From the NCBI GenBank assembly GCA_964462035.1, contig CAYXAP010000008.1, forward strand, positions 160,792-224,791: a stretch of 64,000 nt of DNA, in the 5' to 3' direction. The notes beneath the pieces are model-generated. The model did no database searches and was not told the DNA's origin. It saw only the letters and a program-made list of their open reading frames with translations. Made by a program: the position numbers and the translations under genes. Source of the DNA: UBA1660 sp964462035 (GTDB lineage: Bacteria; Myxococcota_A; Polyangia; Polyangiales; Houyiibacteriaceae). This document shows positions 1-8,404 of this stretch, piece by piece; positions within the stretch are counted from its first letter, which is position 1; each line of letters starts with the position of its first letter.

Positions 1-640
1 AGAGGCGCTGGCCTTCGCGCGCGAGCCGGAGCGCCTCGGCAGGCGAGGCCTCGAGCGCACGCCGGACCTGGGCCAACTGGACGGTCTCCGCGCGGAGCTG
101 CCCAGCCGCCGGGGCGCTTTGAACGGGGGGCTCGTCGTTCGGCGGTGGCGCGGCAGCCGGCGGCCCAATCCGTCGCCTGGACGGCGTCGGCTCCGCGGGC
201 GGCACGTCGAAGGGCTGCCCACCACCGCGAGCTGCTGGCTCCGCCGCCGCGGCCACCATCACGGATGGCTCGCTCTCCGGCTCTGGCTCGGCGCTCACGG
301 TCGCGCCCGGAGCCGAGCTCGCGCGGCTTCGCCGATCGGCGCCGTCCACCCGTGCAGGGACGTCGGATTCCGAGCCCGCCGTCACTCCCACGTAGACCGC
401 GCCGCCCAAACCGAGCGTGCCCACGGCCGCCAGACTCCAGGCAAGCCAGCCCTTCACCGACGACGCGGCGGCGGACCCCGCCGCCGACGCTCCCGCGGCC
501 GCGACCAGCCCGGCCTGCAGTCGCGCGAGCCCACGGTCGGTGTCGTAGGCGCGTGGCTCGGCCGCCGCGGTTCGGCGGAGCGCCTCCTGCAGCTCGGGCG
601 CCACTTCGGGGTCGTCGACCCAGCGCTCGGGATCGGACAT
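1..640 (-). CDS. Membrane-anchored protein of ECF sigma operon (partial, C-terminus beyond window)
   Basis: An open frame reads leftward from ATG at 640-638 to the window edge without a stop (about 213 codons). The N-terminus (MSDPERWVDD...) is soluble; one hydrophobic segment lies near residues 70-95 (KGWLAWSLAAVG...), followed by a Pro/Ala/Glu-rich linker. The last visible residues (QLAQVRRALEASPAEALRL) look like a helical TPR-type repeat. Its start overlaps the sigma factor stop as TGATG, so the two are probably translationally coupled. Position and topology suggest a membrane partner or anti-sigma-like regulator, but I see no HxxxCxxC zinc motif, so a ZAS-type anti-sigma factor is not supported. 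The function is inferred from position only. Confidence 0.7.
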   Translation of the reverse strand, partial: MSDPERWVDDPEVAPELQEALRRTAAAEPRAYDTDRGLARLQAGLVAAAGASAAGSAAASSVKGWLAWSLAAVGTLGLGGAVYVGVTAGSESDVPARVDGADRRSRASSAPGATVSAEPEPESEPSVMVAAAAEPAARGGGQPFDVPPAEPTPSRRRIGPPAAAPPPNDEPPVQSAPAAGQLRAETVQLAQVRRALEASPAEALRLAREGQRL

Positions 641-1236
641 CAGGCCACCCCCGCGATCGGCGTCGGCACGCGCCGCCGAACCGGCGGCGTTCGGCCCAGC
701 CGCGCGTACGCCTCGGCGAAACGCTTTCGCGCGTTGTGGAGCCGCGAGTAGACCGTCCCCGTGGGGACCCCCATCGCGTCGGCGATGCTCGTGCAGGGCT
801 CACCCTCGATCTCGTAGAGGATGAACGTCGCCCGATGCTCGTCATCGAGGCTATCGAGCGCGCGCTGCACCCGGAGGAGCTGCTCCGCGATCATCACGGC
901 GTCCGAGGGACTCCGGCCCTCGACGGTCGCGGAACGGAGCGCCGCATCGTCGAAGTCCTCGCGGCGCCGACGGACGGAGCGGCGGCGGGAGGCAGCGACA
1001 CGCCAGGCGATCGCCCCCAGCCAGCTGCGGGGCAGGGCCGGACCGGGTCGATAACCTCCTTTCTCGTGCGCCACCATGAACACCTCCTGCACTGCGTCGT
1101 CGACGTCGGAGTCGTGCACTCCGAGTCGGTGAAGAAAAGCAGCGATGAAAGGAGCATGCTCCCGGAAGAGCTGCTCGGTATGGACTGGTTCGTTGGTCAC
1201 GCGCGAGGTACCGCGGAGGGCCGTCTCCCCCTTCAT
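640..1236 (-). CDS. ECF-type RNA polymerase sigma factor
   Basis: A 198-residue sigma-70 family protein of extracytoplasmic-function type. Region 2 is visible around residues 22-90 (EQLFREHAPF, then DVDDAVQEVFMVAHE, the core-binding helix). Region 4 lies at about 120-178 (LDSLDDEHRATFILYEIEG, then the helix-turn-helix SIADAMGVPTGTVYSRLHNA) and should read the -35 element. The C-terminal Arg/Pro tail is variable. It sits 20 bases after an outer-membrane-like protein gene and overlaps the downstream membrane protein gene by TGATG, giving a three-gene operon. The signal it responds to is unknown. The start is the first in-frame ATG; a later ATG or GTG is possible because the first 17 residues look dispensable. 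Confidence 0.92.
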   Translation of the reverse strand: MKGETALRGTSRVTNEPVHTEQLFREHAPFIAAFLHRLGVHDSDVDDAVQEVFMVAHEKGGYRPGPALPRSWLGAIAWRVAASRRRSVRRRREDFDDAALRSATVEGRSPSDAVMIAEQLLRVQRALDSLDDEHRATFILYEIEGEPCTSIADAMGVPTGTVYSRLHNARKRFAEAYARLGRTPPVRRRVPTPIAGVA

Positions 1237-1256
1237 GCTGCCACGGCTGCGATCCT

Positions 1257-2327
1257 TCAGGGAAATCTCACCAGCGCCTCGAGCCCCACCTGAATCGCGA
1301 AGAACGCGACGGATTCACGCACGGTGACCGTGCCGGATTCGTCGCTCACGTGCACCTCCGGACGAAGGAGTGGCACGACCCCCTCGGCGCTCAGGGCCAG
1401 CCCGAAGCGAGTCGAGAGGGGCACCTCGGCTCGTGCACCGACGGCCACCGCGACCCAGGGCCGAGTGGTGACCAGGTTCTCGCTGAACCTCAGCCCCTCG
1501 GCGCGTAGCGCACCCGCGAGCACACCGCCGCACACGTCGAGACCCACCGGTGGGACCGCCCACCGGCCGCAAGCATCGACCCGACCGCCGAAGAGTCGTG
1601 ATTCGAACGCGCCGGGCCCGAGCGAGTGCTCGGCCGCCGAGCTGACCCATCCACCGACTCGGAGCACGAAGCGCTCCTCGAGGACCGACCGGAAACCGAG
1701 GGTCGCCGTGGCCGCGAGATCGGGGATCAAGCGCCAAGCGAACGTGCCGCCGAGCGAGACCGCATGACGCCATCGGGAGGTCGGCTGGTCCTGGGGCGAT
1801 GGGTCGGGCGACTCCTCGGGCACGGACTCGACGGGAGGTGCCTCCTCGAACGTCTCCGGGCCCTCCCCTTCCTGCTCCGCAGGAGGCTGCGGTGTGGTGT
1901 CGTCGACCGCCTCGGCGTCGGCGACTCGCTCGATCACCGCTGGATCGATGGCGATGGCGATCGCGAGGCCCAACGCATCGAGGCGGGCCTCGCACTCACC
2001 TGGCAGCACGTCGAAGCTCCGCACGGCGGGCGGCTCTCCCGGGCGACGCAGCTCGAAGGACGCCGCCGCGCCCTCCCCGCCGAGCTCCACCTGGACGGTG
2101 ATCCCGGCCGCGAGGGACGGGCGCCGCAGCCAGTGGCCGACCCGCTCGACCAGCGCGCCGGAATCCGCGCACGCTTCCCCGACGGAATCGACCGAGATGG
2201 CCTCGGCGAGCGGAACCGGGGCCGGATCGTCCGCGAGGGCGGTCCCGCTCGAGGTCGCGATGGCGAACACCAGCGCGACGAGCCGTCTCCAAGCAAGAAG
2301 CAACCCCGGCAGGTTCGCCCAAGGCAC
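1257..2327 (-). CDS. Putative exported beta-barrel-like protein of ECF operon
   Basis: About 356 residues if translation starts at GTG 2327; the frame extends to a TTG at 2405, but that would overlap the upstream lipoprotein gene and place the signal peptide far inside. From GTG 2327 the protein begins with a signal peptide (RRLVALVFAIATSSGTALA). An N-terminal domain of about 110 residues with two conserved-looking Cys is followed by an acidic Pro/Glu linker and a Gly-rich C-terminal half with alternating hydrophobic strands (SLGGTFAWRLIPDLAATATLG and similar), ending in Phe-Pro. That resembles outer-membrane beta-barrels of Myxococcota. It is first in the operon with the sigma factor. I do not recognise a named family. 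Confidence 0.6.
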   Translation of the reverse strand: MPWANLPGLLLAWRRLVALVFAIATSSGTALADDPAPVPLAEAISVDSVGEACADSGALVERVGHWLRRPSLAAGITVQVELGGEGAAASFELRRPGEPPAVRSFDVLPGECEARLDALGLAIAIAIDPAVIERVADAEAVDDTTPQPPAEQEGEGPETFEEAPPVESVPEESPDPSPQDQPTSRWRHAVSLGGTFAWRLIPDLAATATLGFRSVLEERFVLRVGGWVSSAAEHSLGPGAFESRLFGGRVDACGRWAVPPVGLDVCGGVLAGALRAEGLRFSENLVTTRPWVAVAVGARAEVPLSTRFGLALSAEGVVPLLRPEVHVSDESGTVTVRESVAFFAIQVGLEALVRFP

Positions 2328-2380
2328 GGCCAGGGTCCACTGCGGACCGAGTTTGGGTCGACCCGACCCCCGTCGAGCGG

Positions 2381-2893
2381 TCAGCGAGGCACGAAGTCGA
2401 ACCAACCGGTCAACGTGTGGAGCTCACCCGCGCTCGCGCCGCCGAGCGACTCGGCGAGTCGGAAGTCGGCGGTGACTTCCGCGCGCAGCAGCCCTGGGGT
2501 GTCCGAGGACACGATGACCACCGACCCACCGTCGGCCCGGGTATCGATGTCCCAGGGTCCCTGCGTGCGGCGGCTGCAACCCCAGACGGACGAGATCGGC
2601 GCGCGCTCCCCCTCGACGTAGTGGGTCCCGTGGGCGAGCTCGGTGCCGATGGGCGAGCGATCGAAGTCGTCCGGAAGGGTCACGAAGATCATGAGCTGGC
2701 GACCGTCGGGGGCCTCGACGTCGAGCGAGACCCGGCTACCGCCGACGTAGTCGGGCTCGGCTTCGACGACCGTCTCGGCGTGGAGCTCCGAGACCGCGCC
2801 GAGCTGGCCCCGAAGCTCACCGGTTTCCACGGCGATGACGTCGGCACACGCCGAGAGGAGAACGAAGGATGAGAAGAGAAGTGTGGTGCGCAT
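2381..2893 (-). CDS. Hypothetical lipoprotein
   Basis: 170 residues with a clear lipoprotein signal: MRTTLLFSSFVLLSAC, lipobox LSAC with Cys 16. The mature part contains predicted beta strands and two further Cys in total, but no motif I recognise. It lies immediately upstream of, and slightly overlapping, the longest version of the next gene, in the same direction as the ECF operon, so it may be its first member. Probably an envelope protein; function unknown. Confidence 0.65.
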   Translation of the reverse strand: MRTTLLFSSFVLLSACADVIAVETGELRGQLGAVSELHAETVVEAEPDYVGGSRVSLDVEAPDGRQLMIFVTLPDDFDRSPIGTELAHGTHYVEGERAPISSVWGCSRRTQGPWDIDTRADGGSVVIVSSDTPGLLRAEVTADFRLAESLGGASAGELHTLTGWFDFVPR

Positions 2894-2941
2894 GCCGGCC
2901 CAACGAGCCTCGCGGAGCTCACTTACACCGCACCCGAGCTT

Positions 2942-3649
2942 TTATCGCCGGTCGACCGGCACGGGCGCGAAGACCTCCACGTCGACCCCCTCGGCGTAGT
3001 GGACGAGCTCCGGCGGACCAGCGGATGGCGGTAGCCCCGCCGCGGCGATGAGCGACTCCTCGCAGGCGGTCACCGTGGCCGCCTGCGCGGGATAGGGTGC
3101 GTGGTGGACCTGGCCGCGGACGAGCCGCCCCCCCTTCTCCGAGAAGAGGAGGTAGCGCTCGAGGAAGAAGTGCTCCCGCGACCCGAGCGGAGCATCGACG
3201 GGCGCACCCACCTCGTAGGCGACCTCGAGGTGGGCACCGTCGCTCTTGCGAGTGGTCCGAAAGCGACCCCTCTCGGAGGTCATCGCCGCGTGGTGGTAGG
3301 GCAGGCCCCAGCCGACTCGTGCGGCCTTGACCGCAAGCCAGGAGCTCGCCTCCAGCGAGAGGAAGTACACGCCCGGCTCACCGTCGTAGTGGACGTAGGT
3401 CCGCACGTTGCACTCCAGGAAGTCGAAGGCGAACGCGCTGGGCCACCACGAGGGCGCGATGTCACGCATCAGGAAGGGCACGACCCCCACCCACGCGCGG
3501 CCGTCGGACAGGTCGAGCTCGAGGGCCGACGGTACGACGGCTCGCATCGCGTGGACGGGAACCGACCAGTGCATGAAGAGCAGCTCCCGCCAGCGCTGGG
3601 TGCCGGCGTTGGACCCTTCGGGGCGGATCGAGGGTGCATGGCGATCCAT
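2942..3649 (-). CDS. DUF2071 (YqjF-like) family protein
   Basis: About 235 residues from ATG 3649; the open frame extends to 3748, but those extra residues are low-complexity and run toward the divergent dapD promoter. Family features seen are the N-terminal HWSVP block (LLFMHWSVPVHAMRAVVPSALELDLSDGRAWVGVVPF), a central FLECNVRTYVHYDGEPGVYFLSLEAS block, the segment YHHAAM and the C-terminal HHAPYPAQ region. These are the conserved blocks of DUF2071, whose biochemical role is not established. It is divergently oriented from dapD with about 120 bases between starts. Confidence 0.8.
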   Translation of the reverse strand: MDRHAPSIRPEGSNAGTQRWRELLFMHWSVPVHAMRAVVPSALELDLSDGRAWVGVVPFLMRDIAPSWWPSAFAFDFLECNVRTYVHYDGEPGVYFLSLEASSWLAVKAARVGWGLPYHHAAMTSERGRFRTTRKSDGAHLEVAYEVGAPVDAPLGSREHFFLERYLLFSEKGGRLVRGQVHHAPYPAQAATVTACEESLIAAAGLPPSAGPPELVHYAEGVDVEVFAPVPVDRR

Positions 3650-3770
3650 CGGGCCATGCTCCCTTGGATCGCCCCGGCAATCCAGCGGCGAGCGGTCGCC
3701 ACCGACGGTCCGGTCGCCGCCGTCTCGTCGCCCCTCGATTCCGCGCACCGAGCCGTGCTATGCGCTCCGC

Positions 3771-4595
3771 ATGAAGAACGCCCAGTCGCTGATCGAAGCC
3801 GCCTTCGAGGACCGCTCCAAGCTCGCCGAGGGCGACGTCCGCGAGGCCGTGGAGCGGACCATCGCTCACCTGGACGACGGCACGCTCCGCGTGGCCGAGC
3901 CGCCCGCCGAACCTGGCGGCGAGTGGACGGTGAACGCCTGGGTGAAGCAGGCCGTGCTCCTCTACTTCGGCATCCGTGAGATGAAGACCATGGAGGTCGG
4001 CCCCTTCGAGTGGCACGACAAGATCCCGCTCAAGAGGGACCTCGCCGAGCAGGGCATCCGAGTCGTGCCACCCGGCACCGCGCGCTTCGGCAGTCACCTC
4101 GAGCCCGGCGCGATCCTGATGCCCGGCTACGTGAACATCGGCGCGCGCGTCGGTGAAGGCACGATGGTCGACACGTGGGCGACCGTCGGCAGCTGCGCGC
4201 AGATCGGCAAGCACGTCCACCTGAGCGGTGGGGTCGGCATCGGCGGTGTGCTCGAGCCGCCCGGTGCCACCCCGGTCATCGTGGAGGACGGCGCCTTCCT
4301 CGGGTCCCGGGCCATCGTGGTCGAGGGCGTCCGGATCGGCGCGGAGGCCGTGCTGGGGTCGAACGTGGTGCTCACCTCGTCCACCAAGATCCTGGACGTC
4401 ACCGGGTCCGAGGTCGTCGAGCACAAGGGCTATGTGCCGCCACGCTCCGTCGTCATTCCCGGCACCCGACCCAAGGAGTTCCCGGCCGGCACCTACCACG
4501 TGCCCTGCGCGCTGATCATCGGCCAGCGCAAGGAGAGCACGGACCGGAAGACGACCTTGAACGACGCCCTCCGCGATTTTTCCGTCGCGGTCTGA
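3771..4595 (+). CDS. dapD: 2,3,4,5-tetrahydropyridine-2,6-dicarboxylate N-succinyltransferase
   Basis: 274 residues, the usual length for DapD. The enzyme transfers succinyl from succinyl-CoA to tetrahydrodipicolinate in the succinylase branch of lysine and diaminopimelate synthesis. The N-terminal helical domain includes NAWVKQAVLLYF and the substrate-binding stretch. From about residue 100 a left-handed beta-helix of hexapeptide repeats is visible (GAILMPGYVNIGARVGEGTM, then DTWATVGSCAQIGKHVHLSG). The GGVLEPP motif and the C-terminal RKTTLNDALR are typical of the family. ATG at 3771 follows a purine-rich leader and gives the canonical MKNAQSLIEAAF start. It stands alone, converging on the kinase gene with a 19-base gap. 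It consumes succinyl-CoA, the product interconverted by sucCD further along the window. Confidence 0.96.
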   Translation: MKNAQSLIEAAFEDRSKLAEGDVREAVERTIAHLDDGTLRVAEPPAEPGGEWTVNAWVKQAVLLYFGIREMKTMEVGPFEWHDKIPLKRDLAEQGIRVVPPGTARFGSHLEPGAILMPGYVNIGARVGEGTMVDTWATVGSCAQIGKHVHLSGGVGIGGVLEPPGATPVIVEDGAFLGSRAIVVEGVRIGAEAVLGSNVVLTSSTKILDVTGSEVVEHKGYVPPRSVVIPGTRPKEFPAGTYHVPCALIIGQRKESTDRKTTLNDALRDFSVAV

Positions 4596-4614
4596 GCGGA
4601 GCGTCCGAGCGTGC

Positions 4615-6321
4615 TCAGTCGGCCCAGGGATTGATCGGCTCTTCGATCCGAATCCTGGGCCGCTCGGTCACCGAGCTCGTCTCCGTGGGTGCAGTCTCGG
4701 CGGCCGGCTCCGGTGCCCGCGCACGGCGAGGCGCCGGCCGATGCCGAAGGGTCACTTCCCACTCGGCGGGCGAGTCGGGCTCGATCGTGTGCTCGATCGG
4801 AAGGTGGTCGGGGAGCGTCAATCGCAGCACCTGCGAGCCCTCGAGCGGACGCCGGACATCGAGCGGCGTGTTGCCGAGCACGACGCCGTCGAGCGTGACC
4901 TCCGCGCCGGTCGGCTCGGAGAGCAGGCGGGTCGTCGGCCCGCTGGGCACCGGCGCGGCAGGCTCGGGTTCTGGCTCGGACGCTCGTGGCGTCTGGATGG
5001 GCGGCGGCGCCGGGAGCGACGCTGTGACCGGCACCGGTTCGCTGGACCGGAGGAGCGTCGTGACCCACCAGCCACCCACGCCGAGGAGCACCGCCAACAC
5101 GGCCACCGCGCCCAACCACACGGCGGTGGGCACCTTCCGCTTGGGCAACGCGCTCGCCGGAACCGCCGACGGCCGCGCGTGGGGTGGACCGTTCGCGTCG
5201 GGCACGTAGGGAGCGGGCGAGTAGCGCTGCGCGGTCTCTGGCCGCTGGAGCGCGGCCGTGAGCTCGGCCATCGACTGGAAACGCGCGCTCGGGTCCTTCT
5301 CGAGGCAGCGTAGGATGATGCCCTCGAGCGGGCCGATGTCCACACCGTGCGCGCTCGGGGGCGGCGGCTGCTTTCGGATGTGCGCTTCGAGGAGCGCCAC
5401 CCAGCTCTCGTCGTCGACGTCGAAGGGCAGCTTCCCCACCGCCATCTCGTAGAGCATCACGCCGAACGAGTAGATGTCGCTCCGGGTATCGAGCTCACCG
5501 GCGCGCGCCTGCTCGGGGGAGATGTAGTGCGGCGTGCCCGTGACGATGCCGGTGCGGGTGAGCTTCTTACCGGTGTCTCCGAGGATCTTCGCGATGCCGA
5601 AGTCGACCACCTTCGCGACCTGCTCGCCGTTCTGATCCACGACGATCACGTTCTCGGGCTTCAGGTCGCGATGGACGATGCCCTGATCGTGTGCCGCTTG
5701 AAGGCCCGCCGTCATTTGGAGCGCGAGTCGGGTGAGGTGCTCCACCGGAAGGGGGGCATAGTCGAAGACGATGTCGGACAGCGGCTCGCCCGCGATGAAC
5801 TCCATCACATAGTAGAGCTCACCGTTCGGGAGCACCCCGAAGTCGTAGACCTGCACGACGTTCGGGTGCGCCAACCCGCTGATGACGCGCGCCTCGCGGA
5901 GGAAGCGCGCCTCACGCACGTCCTTGTGCTGCGGATCGCAGTCGCCGGTGAGCACCTTGAGCGCGACCGTGCGGTTCGCGTTCTGATGATGGGCGCGATA
6001 GACGCGACCCATGCCACCCTCGGCGATGGGCGCGATGACCTGGTAGCGGCCGTCGACCACGGCGCCGATCAACGGGTCGGCGGGGCGAGGGATCGCGGCC
6101 GAGCCGCCAGCGGCGGCCGGACCCTCGTTCGCCACCGGAGCCGCCTGCGGTTCGGGGTTGGGCTGGCTCACCGGCGACGGAGTCGAGGTGGGCCCGGCGA
6201 CGGGCGAACGCGGCAGCTGCGGCCGCACGGGGGTCCCAGGCACCTCGTCCATCGTCACCATGCCCCCGTCGGTGGGGCGGGGCGCCGGCTGAGGCGTGGG
6301 CTGTGCGTGGGGAGAGCTCAT
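4615..6321 (-). CDS. Membrane-anchored Ser/Thr protein kinase with PEGA domain
   Basis: 568 residues. A Pro-rich, disordered N-terminus (1-85) precedes a Hanks-type kinase domain (about 93-355): glycine loop EGGMGRVY (101-108), ATP-anchoring Lys122 in VALK, catalytic HRD (217-219, with KPEN next), DFG at 240-242 and the GTPHYISPEQ activation segment. All catalytic residues are present, so it should be active. One transmembrane helix follows (about 403-425, VWLGAVAVLAVLLGVGG), then a Pro linker and an external PEGA domain (about 465-535, LLSEPTGAEVTLDGVVLGNTP). This is the common myxobacterial PknB-like layout: cytoplasmic kinase, extracytoplasmic sensor. Its substrate is unknown. It has no kinase or FHA neighbour in the window. 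Confidence 0.93.
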   Translation of the reverse strand: MSSPHAQPTPQPAPRPTDGGMVTMDEVPGTPVRPQLPRSPVAGPTSTPSPVSQPNPEPQAAPVANEGPAAAGGSAAIPRPADPLIGAVVDGRYQVIAPIAEGGMGRVYRAHHQNANRTVALKVLTGDCDPQHKDVREARFLREARVISGLAHPNVVQVYDFGVLPNGELYYVMEFIAGEPLSDIVFDYAPLPVEHLTRLALQMTAGLQAAHDQGIVHRDLKPENVIVVDQNGEQVAKVVDFGIAKILGDTGKKLTRTGIVTGTPHYISPEQARAGELDTRSDIYSFGVMLYEMAVGKLPFDVDDESWVALLEAHIRKQPPPPSAHGVDIGPLEGIILRCLEKDPSARFQSMAELTAALQRPETAQRYSPAPYVPDANGPPHARPSAVPASALPKRKVPTAVWLGAVAVLAVLLGVGGWWVTTLLRSSEPVPVTASLPAPPPIQTPRASEPEPEPAAPVPSGPTTRLLSEPTGAEVTLDGVVLGNTPLDVRRPLEGSQVLRLTLPDHLPIEHTIEPDSPAEWEVTLRHRPAPRRARAPEPAAETAPTETSSVTERPRIRIEEPINPWAD

Positions 6322-6544
6322 CGGGAGGGTGCCGACCAGGGTCGACCTCGCGGCGCGAGGTCACCATCCTGCGCGAACGGGGTCCAGAAACGGGTACGGA
6401 GCAATGTGAACGCCGTTACGCGCACGCTAGGGCTCCGGGCCCATCATTGTAGGGTCGTGGGGCGCTGCTTTCCACCCCAGCGGTAGCGTTCGAGGAGCGG
6501 TTGGATTCCAGCCCCTTCGAAGGGTTACGCTCCGAACGTTGAAT

Positions 6545-6563
6545 GCGGGAGGGCACCTCCCGC
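6545..6563 (+). promoter_or_regulatory. Leader hairpin overlapping possible RBS switch
   Basis: GCGGGAGG and CCTCCCGC form an 8-bp stem with loop GCA. It stands five bases before the GGGAGGG ribosome-binding site (6568-6574) of the next gene. The CCTCCC arm could pair either with the upstream GGGAGG or with the ribosome-binding site itself. A regulatory role is inference. Confidence 0.35.
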
Positions 6564-6577
6564 TCCTGGGAGGGTTC

Positions 6578-8383
6578 ATGTCGACTTGGCTTCGTTCATC
6601 CATCGTCGCGTTCGCGACGGTCATCGCATTCGGTCCTTCGGCGAGCGCCGAGGTCCCGCTCTTGGACGGATTTGGCGGTGCCGCCGGCTATGGGAGCGAC
6701 TGTCTGGGGCCCAGCGACGATCGCACCAGTCCGGCCGCGATCGACCTGACCCCCATCTTCCCGGACGGACTGCAGTTCTTCGACCGGACCCACACGACGA
6801 TGTACGTGAACACGAACGGGAACATCTCGTTCGGCGAAGGGCTCGCGACCTACACCCCCGACGCGTTTCCGATCGCGAACCAACCGATGATCGCGCCCTA
6901 CTGGGCGGACGTGGACATCCGGAGTGGCGGCGACTGCTCGATGTACCCCGACGGCGACGGACGGCCGGACTCGGCCGACCCCGCGCCCGCCTGCCACGAC
7001 CCGGCGCGCAACGGCGTGTGGTGGCACCTCGACGTGCCCGGGCGCCGCGTGATCGTGACCTGGGACCGCGTCGGCTACTACCGGTGCAACACCGACAAGG
7101 AGATGTCGTTCCAGCTGGTGCTCACCGCCGTCGACTCGATGAGCTGCGGCGGCGGCGGCGACTTCGACGTCGAGTTCCGCTACGAGACCTGCGAGTGGAA
7201 CACCGGCGACGCCAGCGGCGGCCAGGACGGCTTCCCCGCGCCGGACACCGAGTGCATTCGCGGCGTGGTCGGGCCGTGGGTCTGCCCGCTCGGGGGTAAC
7301 GTCGGCTGCGAGAACCGCGGCGGCACGCGCTACTGCAACTCGATCCCCGCGCAGGCGGGCTTCGACGCGGGCAACACGACCGACTTCGTCGAGATCATGG
7401 GCTCGCGCACCGACACCATCCACACGGTGCTCTGCACCGACTCGAACGTCGGCAACGCGGGACTCTGGCAGTTCCAGATTCGCTCGGGCGTGGTGGAGTG
7501 CCCGGATGCGGGGGCCGCGTGCAGCACCGGCATGGAGGGCGTCTGCGCCGACGGCCGGATGCAGTGCGTGGGGACGGGCGTGGAGTGCCGACCGGAAGTC
7601 GGCCCGTCGCCCGAGCGCTGCGACAACCTCGACAACGACTGCAACGGCATGGTCGACGAGGGCGACCTGTGTGGCGACTTCCAGATGTGTGCCGACGGGG
7701 TCTGTATCGACGTCTGCTTCGAAGGCAGCTGCCCGGAGGGAGAGACGTGCCTCGCGTCGGGCTTCTGTGGCGACGCCGCCTGCGCCGACGTGACCTGCGC
7801 CGAGGGCGAGCGCTGTGAAGGCGGCAGCTGCATTGGCGCCTGCGATGGGATCGTGTGCCCGAACCCGCAGGTCTGCCGCGCGGGAACCTGCGTCGACCTC
7901 TGCGAGGGGGCGACCTGCGACGAGTGCACCGTCTGCGAGGGTGGCGACTGCGTGCCCAGCTGCGAGTACGAGGCGTGCGCCGGCGGCGAGACCTGCCTGC
8001 CCGACGGCCGTTGCGTCGCCGACGCGTGCGCCGACGTGAGCTGCGACCCCGGCTTCTACTGCGACGGCGGCAGCTGCGTGGACGCCTGCGCGGGCGCCAC
8101 CTGCCCGAGCGGCCAGACCTGCATCGCGGGTGACTGCGTCCCGGAGAACCTGCCCGACGGTGGCGTGCCTCCGCGGCCCGACTTCGGCACCAGCGACCGC
8201 GACGCTGGCGCCGCCACTACCGACGGCGGTGGCAGCGCAAGCGACGGGAGCACCGAGCCGCCCACCGACGGCGGCGGGGACGACGGCTGCGGCTGCCGGG
8301 TCCCGAGCGGCTCCCGGAGTGGAACACCCTGGGCGCTCGCGCTCCTCCCGCTCGCCCTCCTGCTCCGGCGCCGCCGCCGCTAG
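6578..8383 (+). CDS. Cys-rich surface protein with nidogen-like domain and MYXO-CTERM-like tail
   Basis: 601 residues from ATG 6578, which follows GGGAGGG at 6568-6574. Signal peptide: MSTWLRSSIVAFATVIAFGPSASA. Residues about 30-290 resemble a nidogen-like (NIDO) domain (YVNTNGNISFGEGL, then PMIAPYWADVDIR). From about 305 to 530 the chain is a string of short Cys-rich modules (CDNLDNDCNGMVDEG, SCPEGETCLASGFC and similar) like the metal-binding and EGF-like repeats of myxobacterial surface proteins. An Asp/Gly/Thr linker leads to GCGCR, a hydrophobic helix (WALALLPLALLL) and an RRRRR tail, the MYXO-CTERM layout for Cys-dependent processing and surface anchoring. Likely an adhesin or matrix protein. 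Confidence 0.85.
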   Translation: MSTWLRSSIVAFATVIAFGPSASAEVPLLDGFGGAAGYGSDCLGPSDDRTSPAAIDLTPIFPDGLQFFDRTHTTMYVNTNGNISFGEGLATYTPDAFPIANQPMIAPYWADVDIRSGGDCSMYPDGDGRPDSADPAPACHDPARNGVWWHLDVPGRRVIVTWDRVGYYRCNTDKEMSFQLVLTAVDSMSCGGGGDFDVEFRYETCEWNTGDASGGQDGFPAPDTECIRGVVGPWVCPLGGNVGCENRGGTRYCNSIPAQAGFDAGNTTDFVEIMGSRTDTIHTVLCTDSNVGNAGLWQFQIRSGVVECPDAGAACSTGMEGVCADGRMQCVGTGVECRPEVGPSPERCDNLDNDCNGMVDEGDLCGDFQMCADGVCIDVCFEGSCPEGETCLASGFCGDAACADVTCAEGERCEGGSCIGACDGIVCPNPQVCRAGTCVDLCEGATCDECTVCEGGDCVPSCEYEACAGGETCLPDGRCVADACADVSCDPGFYCDGGSCVDACAGATCPSGQTCIAGDCVPENLPDGGVPPRPDFGTSDRDAGAATTDGGGSASDGSTEPPTDGGGDDGCGCRVPSGSRSGTPWALALLPLALLLRRRRR

Positions 8384-8404
8384 CCTTCGTGGTAGGAGCC
8401 TCCC

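Noticed and set aside
145..1293. Long plus-strand frames opposite the sigma factor and its partner gene
   Set aside because: Arg/Pro/Ala-rich, no domain; they mirror the minus-strand codon pattern of high-GC genes.
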